64,000 nucleotides of DNA from Yamagishiella unicocca (lineage: Eukaryota > Chlorophyta > Chlorophyceae > Chlamydomonadales > Volvocaceae): assembly GCA_003116995.1 (NCBI GenBank), contig BDSL01000055.1:248001-312000 (forward strand). The letters are read 5' to 3'. Of this stretch, positions 54,501-64,000 are shown piece by piece. Under the pieces are notes generated by a model that saw only the letters and a program-made list of their open reading frames with translations, did no database searches and was not told the origin of the DNA. The position numbers and the translations under genes are program-made. Position 1 is the stretch's first letter. Every line of letters begins with the position of its first letter.

Positions 54501-55781
54501 AATCTGGCAGTCATGCAGTTCCCAGCCCTAACACCCGCCAGAGCACCCGTCATCAACGCCCCCACCTTGAAGTTAAACATCCGGAAGTCATCGGTCGAGT
54601 ACTCAGGCCGTGTCAGGTCCGTTGTGCTGTACGACGATCCCTCTGAGTCCGCCAGGTCCTGAGGGATTGGGTAAACGGTTGAGGTATCAGGACCTGAGGA
54701 TGAGTACACCCATACTGGTTGCGAACAGACGGCGGGGCATGGTGGCGGCGAGGGGGACTGCGTCGCAAACACAGCGGGCCATGCATTACCATGAGTGAGA
54801 CGGCGCACAATGCGTAGGGATAGGGCATTATCCCAGCGCCTAAATGTGACTTAACAGAATAAATCAGAGGTACATTTAGGGGTACGTCATCCGCCGGTTG
54901 ACGTATGCGGCGGATGCGGAACACACCTGCCGGTTGCAGCCCCTGGCGTCTGTCCCATTGAAGCTCTGCGTCTCCGTCGTTGAGCTGCTTCTTGTGCTTG
55001 ACGACGGATGTGAGTCAGCGTCGCGCATCATGGCAAGAGCGGTGGCGGCCTGAGACGACTCGCCAGCCACAGCGAACTGCAATTGCATTCGGAAACGGAA
55101 GCGTAGAAAGAGTTGTTGAGAACTATAGAGCGAGATATGCAAGTTTGCTATGGCCTTGCCGCGTGAGATGAGGCGGACATCGAAAGTGCTCACATTCTTC
55201 ACACAGGGCCTATATATGTTAATCACAGGTAATTACATAGTCACATGCGTTCAACGGCATGCCAATTGGCGTGTAGCTGACATTCAGACAGCCGGAATAT
55301 TTTGACGGTCTAGCTTGGCGCTTAAGTCAATTCTGCACGACGACATCAGCAAAAGCATACCAGTACTCACGTCATATGCTGTCAGGCCGTCTGGACTTTT
55401 ACGGCTCGGCTCCGCGCCGCGGGCCAGCAGATACGAAAGGACTCGCAGGCTCCCCGCGTGCGCTGCTATCATCAGCAGCGTGCGCTGCTTGACCATGACC
55501 GAGGCCTTGACCATAGCTGCGTTTGCATCCAGGACCTCAGCGCCTGGGTCGAGGCCCGGGCCTGTCCCGCCCTTGACATCCGATGCCCAGTGCAGTATCA
55601 AGAAGAATTGGTTCAGCTTCCCTGCATCTGCCTCGACAGAGGCCTCCACGGTAGAGAGCTTATCCGACACGACATCTTGGAAGAGGCCGGTGCTCTCGTG
55701 CAGCAAAGGCTGCGCGGGCCGTCCGTGAGCCGGAACTAAGTAGTGGCCTATAACCTCGCTTTCTTCATTAGGGCGTGCCAT
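51529..55781 (-). CDS. Ankyrin/RR-TZF tandem CCCH zinc-finger RNA-binding protein
   Basis: Eight minus-strand exons: 55781-55371, 55076-54927, 54658-54566, 54217-54086, 53871-53389, 53167-52840, 52651-52353, 52206-51529 (857 aa). N-terminal ankyrin-like repeats (~75-160, with [20 protein letters not shown]) are followed by the plant RR-TZF module: an Arg-rich CCCH-like segment ([20 protein letters not shown]), finger 1 C257-x7-C265-x5-C271-x3-H275, the linker [17 protein letters not shown], and finger 2 C292-x5-C298-x4-C303-x3-H307. Plant members bind AU-rich mRNA elements, promote deadenylation and shuttle to P-bodies/stress granules in stress responses. The long C-terminal half is low complexity: Asn/Gly/Ala/Thr repeats, a Met/Gly/Ser-rich tract, and Gln- and Ala-rich runs, suggesting condensate formation. 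The start follows the ORF's first Met. Confidence 0.92.
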
Positions 55782-57740
55782 GAGTGTATTTAGATGGACA
55801 TTTGTATATTAAAGAAATTGTGTCTGTGTGAGCGACACAAGTAACGTCGAGACCGGGGCGATTCGAGTTGATATGCTCGTCCACCCGACCGTATTTGATT
55901 GCTTTGGCATAGGGCCCGAGTTGCTGAAGGCTTGCGTGGATATGGGATATGGTGCAAGCACAATGGATTCAAGTCGTCTGATTTTGCAAGCAACTACTCA
56001 CTGCTTTATACATCTGTAAGCTTGTGGCTCCGTCGCGCCGTCCCAAGTCGCTGATACAGACCGCGGATGCAGACATAGAAGCCGTGTCAGGGCCCAGGAT
56101 ATCATACAACCTGAAAAAGCTACGAAAAGATACTAAAACGTGTGCGCGTGACTATGTCAACAGGCATCAACTTAGGTTCCTGCTGACAGAGATGAAGAAT
56201 AGCCACATCCCGCCGAAACCAAAAGGAAACCACAAGGAAGCTCCCAAATTTACGGTTTCTTTAGTATGCCCACCGCAGCGATGGCATCGAATGCATTTGC
56301 GCTCGCTTCTTGTTTGGGCGCAGACTTGCATGGGCAAAACATGACAGTGCCTATGGCAAGCTTAGCAACCCGAAACCGCCATTAAGCACGAATGTCGTAG
56401 AATTTCTCGTTTAGGCGGAAGGGCAATGCTGGCATCACCGATCGCGGGCGGCTTGACCCCCAAAGGGGCTAGCTTTCGGCCCTTGGGTCTGAAACCTATT
56501 CCTTAGGCACGTGAATTTTATTGTGCCTAATGCAACTAGATCTCCACCCAGATCTCCACATGCGTACACATCCAAGATATTAACAAGTGCTGCAAAACTT
56601 ATTTGGCAGTACCCTCGTTTTTCGCGAAACCAAATCTTTTCTGACTCATAATTGCGCATCGTAGCTTCCGATAATTGACATACACCCGTTCGCATATTTC
56701 TGTTGATGCAAAAAAAATGGGTACTCTGAGCTGTATCGTGCTTGTGACTTGTAATCCGATTCCGTACCGGTGCCCACAGGTCACAAGCCCAAAGTTGCAA
56801 GCTATTTTGCTTGTGGAATCCTACAACCGTAAGGCTGCGACTGGATAGGTAGTGTCCCTCAGGCACACCCCACACAATCCGGCCAAAAAATATCGCCAGC
56901 GAGTATCGGTAGTAGCACGTTGCCTTCGATGCTGCGCACTTGCTAAGCAACAACGGTACTCGGGTTGCACCATATCAGGGGTATTGCACTATATCATAAG
57001 GTGCTACAGGACTCGGAATGGATGAACTACCGGTATACGCCGAAACCTTGGTGTGTCATCAAGCTCTTGTGATCATGTTGTGACGAGGCACGGCATCTGC
57101 GTCACCTTAAGCCTGGCGTAAAAGGCAGCAAAAGGTCGTTACGGAAGGAAAAAATGTATGGCCTTTCCCGCGCGTCAGAAGACGTATGGGTTGCGCAGAA
57201 CCTAACATGTGAGGATGGCAATGCCACCAGCGCATGTAGCCAACTTTGGAGGCCCGTGATGATGATGATGTGTTGTGGTATGGCGTGCGTTGCGTGTCGC
57301 GTAAGATGCGTTAAAGCCAATACATGTCTATTCCGCGGTATCCCTCAACCACTCACGTGTATTATCCGTAGCATTGCGTTTGCTTTTAACCTCTTACCAG
57401 GACAGGCGGGCAAGTAGAGAGGGATAGCTGGGCAGGCAGGCGTGGGTCGAGCATGGCTATTTCATATCCTTTACAGCCATGGCTGGGCCAGGCTGGGCGG
57501 TTGGACGTCAATGCGTGCATGAGCAAGCCATCGGTGGAGCACGAGCCTGTTTGCAAATATGGCATGTGCCACCGCGTTCCTCTGCGTTCCCAAAGAATGC
57601 TTAAGAGCAAAGCTTTTTCCTGCACTGCATCATCCCCTGTCGTCATCCACCGTTCATTAATGGTTTGGGTCCACGACCAGAGGGTGGGCATCCCCCCTGG
57701 ATTAGTTTAGGCGTCGGTCACGGTGGCGTATTGGGATTAG
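55782..57740. other. Intergenic DNA
   Basis: Upstream of the RR-TZF gene. ORFs at 55828-56019 and 56024-56344 (plus) and 56435-56953 (minus) have AT-rich, non-biased codons and no recognised domain. I see no gene I can support. Confidence 0.45.
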
Positions 57741-57744
57741 CAAC

Positions 57745-58190
57745 CTGCGTATTGGAAACCGCGCCCCGGCTTATTAAGATCGCTGCCCTGAGTATTGGAA
57801 CGGCGGCCCCGGTGTATTGGGATTGCTGCCCTGAGTATTGGAACGGCGGCCCCGGTGTATTGGGATTGCTGCCCTGAGTATTGGAACGGCGGCCCCGGTG
57901 TATTGGGATTGCTGCCCTGAGTATTGGAACGGCGGCCCCGGTGTATTGGGATTGCTGCCCTGAGTTTTGGAACGGCGGCCCCGGTGTATTGGGATTGCTG
58001 CCCTGAGTTTTGGAACGGCGGCCCCGGTGTATTGGGATTGCTGCCCTGAGTATTGGAACGGCGGCCCCGGCGTATTGGGATTGCTGCCCTGAGTATTGGA
58101 ACGGCGGCCCTGGCGTATTGGGATTGCTGCCCTGAGTATTGGAACGGCGGCCCCGGCTTATTAAGATCGCTGCCCTGAGTATTAAAAACC
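57745..58190. repeat. 43-bp minisatellite, about 10 copies
   Basis: The motif ccctgagtattggaacggcg recurs at 57786, 57829, 57872, 57915, 57958, 58001, 58044, 58087, 58130 and 58173, a strict 43-bp period. The outer units share a variant (cttattaagatcgctg) that differs from the inner units (gtattgggattgctg). Confidence 0.92.
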
Positions 58191-58210
58191 GCCCTTGGAT
58201 TAGAAAATGA

Positions 58211-58236
58211 CTTATCCGCTGTGACCGCCGGATAAG
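58211..58236. repeat. Short perfect inverted repeat beside the minisatellite
   Basis: cttatccg and cggataag are perfect inverted 8-bp arms with a 10-base loop, immediately after the 43-bp array. Confidence 0.6.
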
Positions 58237-58639
58237 TGGATTAGTGCCTCATGCCCACCCTCTGCCACGACAGGCCGCACGATGGATCATTTAGGCAACC
58301 TCCTGCAGCAAGTTGCTGACCAAGTCGGTACGGGTTTGGAGGCCCCCCAGGCGCAAACGGTGAAGGGATAGGGGACGACGGTGGCTCAAGCAGGTCAACA
58401 TCCAGCTGTACGGCATGTCGCGACACAGTCCTGGCAACGGCGATCCTCATATGCAGGCAACAGACTAGTCCGCGACTGTGTAAGCGCGACGTACACGCAC
58501 TCGGGCGTGGTTAACCTAGCTGCATGACTGCCACTGCTCGGAGTGCACGTCAGGGGCTGGGTCGAGAAGGAGTCCGAGTTCAGCCTATCATCCCGGTCCT
58601 GCCTTGATGCGCAAGGGCCAGACTTCACGAGAAGTAGCT

Positions 58640-59455
58640 CACTGTACTCGTTACACAACTGCTCTGTATGTCTACGGCCTGTCAACTTGGTGTTCTGGTG
58701 GTTTGCCTTTGTTTCGGTGCATGTCGGTATTTGTTTCATCCGTCTTGTTCAGTGTCCGGCGATGCGCCCGATGGTTCTACCTCTTGGTCTGGAACCCACT
58801 GTAACCGTTACAACAACAACAATGATTGGGCAACAACGATTCCAGGCAGTCGCGGACTGCCTTGCACAGGGACCACACGGTCCCTTACCTCCAGTGCGTC
58901 GCATTGCTTGTACGGCAGTAACAGATCCGCTTAGACACTGCAATCAGCGCACTTAGAACAGTGACTACAGGTAAGCGACTACACTGTGTCAATCACGCAC
59001 TGTGTCACGACAGGCGCTGTGGGCTGTTGTGTGTCAAGTGTCAACATTCCCTACATCCCTCGCACCGGAATGCCGATTTAGCCTTCATACCTTTAATCCC
59101 ACGCATCCCACGCTGCGTAACACCATGAGTCCACGCATGTGCTGGCTGGACGTGATGTGCCCCCTGGTATGTAACGTCCATCACGACGCCCATAGCGCCG
59201 GGGCATCACTGTTCGGCTTCAGTAAAATGCCGACATAAAAATCGCAGCCCTGTCATGACGGATGCCATATGGATAGTTCCGCCCACAGATTTATCCTTTG
59301 GGCCCTTCCTGACCCGGAGATTCTGGTGGTTTGCCGTATCTCGGTTGGGTGGGCTCTTTCTCTTTCCTACATCTCTTTCAGTGTGCGGTGACGCGCCCGA
59401 TGGCGATAACTTAGGATTTGAAGCCCACTGTGACAGCTACTACTTCAGGTAGCCG
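58640..59455 (+). pseudogene. Duplicated two-exon cassette, probable gene fragments
   Basis: Two places share an exon end, intron start and following exon: ttctg|gtggtttgcc at about 58692 and 59320, and later cag|tgt/gcggtgacgcgcccgatgg at about 58753 and 59381. In one shared frame both code a GDAPDG core (SVSGDAPDGSTSWSGTHC and VCGDAPDGDNLGFEAHC). No start or full-length frame links them, so they look like remnants or isolated exons of a repeated extracellular-type domain I do not recognise. Confidence 0.35.
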
Positions 59456-60096
59456 GACCTTCGTGCAAAGTCATTCTTGTCAGGTTCTTTGAGCTAAACA
59501 GTGCTGGTGTATCACATGTCATGGACCCTGGCGCCTTCTGGCCCCCAACGGCCCCCCCTTTTGCGCTGCTAACTCCACAACCCTATGTCGGGTTCACGAA
59601 ATTCCTCGCTACCCCTTTCTATGATTCAACACCGTCTAGGCTATGCGAGTGCAGACTGCCGGACATTTATGGTTGAAGCCTGTCTCAAAACTGTCCCAGC
59701 AGGGCACAGCCTGGCCTAATTGAGCGACCGTCCCTGACCGTCGGGTGAACAAGCTGGTTCGCGCAGGTTCAGCCTAAGTCCGCTTGTACGTGCACCTGGT
59801 GAGGAACTCCATGTATGTGCGTCGGGTTGGTCTCCAGGTAGGAGGATACCTGTTTGTCGTCGTGCAGCACGCAAGCGTGAATGCATGTGTGCGCTCCATT
59901 GCGGTTTCGACAGCATTGAAGAGACTGCGTGTGGTCGGGATACTGTGGGATTCCCGCGACAAGGGCTTCCCTCGATGATGCCGGGTTCGTGAGGGCGACC
60001 TGGGCGACCGTACGGCACAAACGTAGTGAAAGCCAGCCGAAAATCAGCAAAGTCATTCCTCCTTTCTTCCAACATTGTTCTTACCGCAAGACAAAA
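59456..60096. other. Upstream region of the NDUFS4 gene
   Basis: Should contain the promoter and 5' UTR of the complex I gene. No separate feature is recognised. Confidence 0.45.
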
Positions 60097-61075
60097 ATGC
60101 AGCGCAGAATCCTGTCTGCGCTCTTTTCGCGGACGCCGCTTGGCTCCGCTAGCTATGCCACCGCGAGCAGTGATTATGGTGTTGCTATCAAGAAGGCTGC
60201 CGAGCTAGTAACCCCTGCTGAGGCCGCTATTCCGCCAAAGGAGGCGGGCTACACAACAGGCGTTCCGCTGGGCACGTTCTTGCGGAACGTGCGTCCAGTC
60301 GACTCGTTACCTATCATTGATAGAAACGTTGGTCTTATGTAACCTTACTGAATATTTTTATGCAGGCGCGCATCTATTGCCCGGCTCGCACTCCATGCCA
60401 ATCGGGGTTGGCCAGGACTGTGGACAATGCAAGCGCGACTCCTGTTTGGAAGATTGAGTTTGAAACATTGTCAAAGTAAGATTCCAGGAAAGACAACCGT
60501 TGGCCATGACGGGCAGCCGCGGCAGAGTTTGGACGTGATTGCTCCCCTGCCCCTCCGCTGAAGGTGGGAGAACGCGCTCATGGGCTGGACTTCAACGGCA
60601 GACCCGCTGGAGAACGTCGGCCGGACTTCGCTGTCATTCTATACAAAAGAAGAGGCGCAGCGTTTCTGCGAGAAGCAAGGCTGGACCTACACGGTGGACG
60701 AGCCCAACCCGCGCCGCACCGTGCGCCAAAAGCGCTACGCGACGTACGGCGACAACTTCGGGTAAGCGGAGCGCCATATGCGTGGACCCGTGTAATGTGG
60801 TTAAGGTACATAGTGGAGACGGTGATGGGTGTCGTGGGGGAGGGAAAATGTTGGGCTATGGGCTCTCCCGTGGCGCCATCCATAGGGCCGTCCGCATGAG
60901 GGGTGTCTTGCGGGGTTGTCTGGGTGCTCTCCGTGTGGTGGCATAGGTTCTTCCCATCATTGCGTTCACCCGGGGGCCCTGTCCATTGACCTGCCACAAA
61001 TCCTGCCGTGCATACACTTGCAGCACCAAGCGCCACGGCGTTCCGGACCTCTCTACGCTGCCCTCTAACCGCTAA
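60097..61075 (+). CDS. NDUFS4: Mitochondrial complex I 18-kDa subunit (NDUFS4)
   Basis: Four exons: 60097-60288, 60366-60475, 60564-60761, 61024-61075 (183 aa). This is an accessory subunit of NADH:ubiquinone oxidoreductase in the inner mitochondrial membrane, at the matrix-arm N-module, and is needed for complex I assembly. The N-terminus (MQRRILSALFSRTPLGSASY) is a typical mitochondrial presequence. The family core follows: ARIYCPARTPCQSG, VWKIEFETLSKWENALMGWT, STADPLENVGRTSLSFYTKE, EAQRFCEKQGWTYTVDEPNP, KRYATYGDNFG. Length compares well with plant homologues. The C-terminal extension TKRHGVPDLSTLPSNR is unusual but short. TGTAA near 61645 fits a 0.57-kb 3' UTR. Confidence 0.95.
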
Positions 61076-62095
61076 CTGGCGATCATGGCCGACCGAGTAA
61101 CCCAGCACCAGCTCCCTTGGAAAGTCCCCACTTCGACACACTCCGTTTGCAGTCGACGTTCCGTGGTCTGGGGTTCGCTGTCACTGGCGGGGGCAAGCTT
61201 ATGTATAAAGATAGTCGTTTGTGTGGCGTGGAGCTTTCTGTAGGCATGTGAAGTGACGCGCGGCGCGCCGGTGGGAAGCCGTAGGGTGCTTACAGTGATC
61301 GAGGCTTGTTGTGCACGCGCGAGGCGCGAGCCCCTTGCTTGGCTGCAAGCACACCCGGTGTCACCTCCCTGCCTCCATCGTAGTACGTGCGTGACCCGTC
61401 CTTTAGACGGATGTTTCGCTGAGCAGGGAGAGCAGCACGATATGTATGCCGTATCTGTGGGTGATGCGATCTTGGACTCTGCAGTGTCTATCATGTACCG
61501 CACCCTCGCTTAGCCTTGCTTGCTGACGTGTGGGTGCCCTGCCGGCACGGGATGTGGAGGTGTTTGCGTTGCGCACATGAGCTGAGCCCCGCAGGGCTGT
61601 GGCGATATACACGCTGCAGCCGATGGACCTCGGCGAATGTGCTTGTAAGAGTAGAGCAGCTTGCTACGGTTTGACCGTCACAGATTCTCGGCCGTGCGCG
61701 AAAGCTGCGCCCCTGCCCCGTCGTGCGTTGGCTCGCTCGCTCATCTGTGCTCATGGCCTGCCCAAGAAGTAGCGAGGCAGAAAGAGTTATGGGTGGCGCA
61801 GCACCAGCTCAAAATCGCTCCTGTGGTCCGGTCGAGAGGATCGCATGCAAATGACAAATCTGGGAGTCTTGCGTCGCGAACGTATGTACGACCACGCAAG
61901 CAGGGGGTCTTATTCCACAGCCTTATTCCACAGCCGCCGAGGTTCCAACGACCAACTGGGATCCCAACACAGGAGGGCCAGCCATCGTATATAGCGCCGG
62001 CAGCAGCTCACCCACCAATCAACCGGTCGGCCCCCTTTCACTAAAGTATACTTCGCGGCTGTGCGGCCGCGCCTCCTGGATCCACTCGGTCACTG

Positions 62096-62150
62096 CTGTC
62101 CAGCTCTGGTCAATGCTGTCTAGCTCTGGTCAATGCTGTCCAGCTCTGGT
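62096..62150. repeat. 20-bp tandem repeat, about 3 copies
   Basis: ctgtccagctctggtcaatg starts at 62096, 62116 (one C/T change) and 62136. Confidence 0.85.
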
Positions 62151-62533
62151 CGAGTGGCTGGTATTGTAGGTCAAAATGATACAACAAACGGCGGCAGCAA
62201 CGAGGGCGAGTGGATCTGCCGCCAGAAAACTACCACCCTGGCCCGCCAACAGCCTTCACATCAAATCTTTCCAATTGAACACCCCTGGAAGACCAACGTG
62301 GCAAGCAACTTGTACCGCAGCTGCTCGGCACGCGTCCTGGAAATCAGCAGCGTTACTCCATACGCTCAATGCAGGACTCAAGAGCTGCTACCGCTCCTCG
62401 TTGCTACTACACCGTCCTCGGACGCCCTTGACACCCTATTGCGGCAGGGTTTGCTACCGCTCCCAACACAAAGCCCCACGCCCACCCTGAAATCGGGAAA
62501 GGAAAACGCCTGACCCAATCCGCGTGTCTGTCG

Positions 62534-62568
62534 TAGCAGCAGCAGCAGCAGCAGCAGCAGTAGCAGCA
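62534..62568. repeat. CAG/AGC trinucleotide repeat
   Basis: An almost pure agc run of about 11 units, close to the 3' end of the Kelch gene and non-coding in its frame. Confidence 0.85.
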
Positions 62569-62647
62569 CTGAACCTGGTCGCACGCGAGCAGTAGCAAGC
62601 TGGCGGACTACTGCTGCCCGGCTGCAAATATGTTCCTGTCAGAGCTG

Positions 62648-64000
62648 CTACTGCTCCGTGACGTGAACATCTAGGACGAAAAGGTCGCCCAGCCGCTCGT
62701 TGTTTCGGTCCAGACCCCCGTGAACGACCAGCCGACCGTCAGACGTGGTGGCAGCGGCGAACCAGCCGCGGGGTCCCGGTGACTCGCCGGCCGCCTCCAG
62801 AGCAGACCAGGACCCCGCGCCCCCGCCGCCGTACACCATCAGGCTGGCGCAGAAGTCACCCGCGCCGTCGTGACCCTTGTCAGAGGGGTCCACCTCACCA
62901 CCGTACGCCAGTACGGCGCCCTTATGCGCGCAGTCGGAGCGATCGCAGTCGTGCGCCGCGGCTCCGAAGACGCTGCGAGCGGACAGCTTCCCGCCGCCGC
63001 CGTGGGGGTGCGTGTCGTGGCTGTCAGCGCACGAAGGACAGGTGGGGCCGCACCATGTGTTATCCGCGATGCTGTAGGTAGGCAGGTAGGCAGGTAGGCA
63101 GGCACGGGCGGGGAGGGGTATCTCTGTTAGCAGCGGCAATCGTGATTGGTAGGCAGAGGCAAGCACCGTCCGGCAAGAGAGGACAAAACAACCGATGATT
63201 GGGCAGCAGGCGCAACCTTGTGCATGCGCGGTCCAGCGGGGGCTACGGTTGAGCAGTTGGTTTGGCTGTGACGCACCTATACACGTGCATGTCGTCAAGC
63301 TCACGTCCGCAGAACCCAGCAACCACGTACAGACCCAGCCGGTCGCCAGAAGCCCCGACCATAACTGGCGCCGCCACTAGGCAGCTGCCGCCCCGCCCAG
63401 GCACGGCGTCCGCCGACGGCGCCGCCAGCGGCTTCCAGGTATTGGTTGCGGTGTCGTACTCATGGAGGTCGTTCAGACGTCCCTCTTCACCGCAGCCGCC
63501 GAAGACGTAGAGCTTTGTGCCTACCGCCGCCATGGTGTGGTAGGAGCGCTTGGCCGGCAGCGGACCCAGCGGCTCGACACGGCTCCAGGTGTGCGAGGTG
63601 GTGTCGAAGGCGTGGAGGTCGTTGCTTGCGCCCTCGCCCATCGCCAGGCCTGACCTGTTTGGTGTCGGTTGGGTTCCAGCCGGCGCGGTTGGATTGCAGG
63701 GTTAGGACTTGCCTTTCGCGTGTCCTGTCGCAGCCCTGAAAATCCAACCTGATAGTCTGCATCTTCAAACGCATGAAGCTGCTGCTGCTGCAAGCCCACC
63801 CCTTAGTTTCACCTGCCGCCAAAAATGTATAACACCGAGCCGACAGCTGCCGCTGCATGTGCGACGCGCGGGCTGGGCGGCTCTCCTTGCACGCCCAGCA
63901 CCCGCCACGTGCCGTCCGCGAAGCTGTACTCGAAAATGTCGCTGCCAACGGGAACGCGGGGATCATGCTCGCCACCAAATAGGAAAAGCTTGTCGCCAAT
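62648..64000 (-). CDS. Kelch-repeat protein, partial (5' end outside window)
   Basis: Minus-strand exons >64000-63812, 63654-63277 and 63071-62648 join in phase; the N-terminus lies beyond the window. Kelch blades are visible: DKLFLFGGEHDP with GTWRVLGVQGEPPSPRVAHA, LYIFGG then NDLHAFDTTSHTWSRVEPLG, KRSYHTMAAVGTKLYVFGGC, NDLHEYDTATNTWKPLAAPS, LYVVAGFCGRELDDMHVY, then DGRLVVHGGLDRNNERLGDL. Such propellers mediate protein interactions or act like plant nitrile-specifier proteins, to which the FGG/NDLH spacing is similar. A Cys/His-containing insert (WCGPTCPSCADSHDTHPHGG) interrupts a late blade. No second domain is visible in the part present. Confidence 0.85.

Larger units (their letters stand above)
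61076..62647. other. Convergent intergenic region
   Basis: 3' UTRs of NDUFS4 (TGTAA near 61645) and the Kelch gene (minus). Holds two short repeats listed separately. The small ORFs present have no supporting features. Confidence 0.5.

Noticed and set aside
56435..56953. 172-aa minus-strand ORF
   Set aside because: AT-rich codons unlike neighbouring genes, no recognised motif, and no supporting splice or poly(A) signals.
1..64000. Transposons, viral insertions, CRISPR arrays
   Set aside because: No reverse transcriptase, transposase, integrase or capsid-like ORF, no long terminal repeats, and no spacer-repeat array were seen; repeats are simple minisatellites or gene duplications.

Overview
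The window looks like nuclear DNA of a volvocine green alga, most likely Chlamydomonas reinhardtii or a close relative. This is inferred from very G/C-rich codon third positions, many short GT-AG introns in almost every gene, TGTAA polyadenylation signals downstream of stops, CA and GC microsatellites, and the gene content (chloroplast-targeted protein, glyoxylate-cycle malate synthase, plant-type RR-TZF protein, mitochondrial complex I subunit). No virus, bacterial operon or CRISPR is present. I rebuilt gene models by joining exons whose splice phases agree; exon coordinates are in the entries.

Layout. 0.3-1.4 kb: small thylakoid-type membrane protein (+). 3.4-4.1 kb: GLTP-fold lipid transfer protein (-), divergent from a TFIIB-like factor at 4.4-7.1 kb (+). 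7.8-9.5 and 11.0-12.7 kb: tandem TauD/clavaminate-synthase-like dioxygenases (-), almost identical from the stop codon into intron 1 but with diverged flanks. 13.1-16.8 kb: alpha/beta hydrolase (+). 18.6-19.0 kb: an 86-aa single-span membrane protein (-). 21.3-25.7 kb: malate synthase (-). 26.2-26.8 kb: GCK/twin-CX9C protein (-). 28.2-46.7 kb: one giant pyruvate kinase gene (+). 51.5-55.8 kb: ankyrin plus tandem CCCH zinc-finger RNA-binding protein (-). 60.1-61.1 kb: complex I subunit NDUFS4 (+). 62.6 kb to the end: Kelch-repeat protein (-), cut by the window edge.

The most striking object is the pyruvate kinase gene. Forty-two exons join in consistent phase into one 2453-residue reading frame carrying four complete pyruvate kinase modules in series. 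Modules 1, 3 and 4 keep the catalytic residues. Module 2 has lost the catalytic Lys and both Mg-binding acidic residues, so it is a predicted pseudo-enzyme. Module 1 carries a canonical EF-hand-type calcium loop, and the N-terminus has an N-myristoylation-like motif. Muscle-type pyruvate kinase is a homotetramer, so this looks like a covalently linked, asymmetric tetramer or pseudotetramer, possibly calcium-responsive and membrane-anchored (inference). It lies near malate synthase, so enzymes for acetate assimilation and for the last step of glycolysis are neighbours, although they are on opposite strands and not an operon.

Most other space is intergenic or UTR with minisatellites (notably a 43-bp repeat at 57.7-58.2 kb) and no recognisable transposon ORFs.
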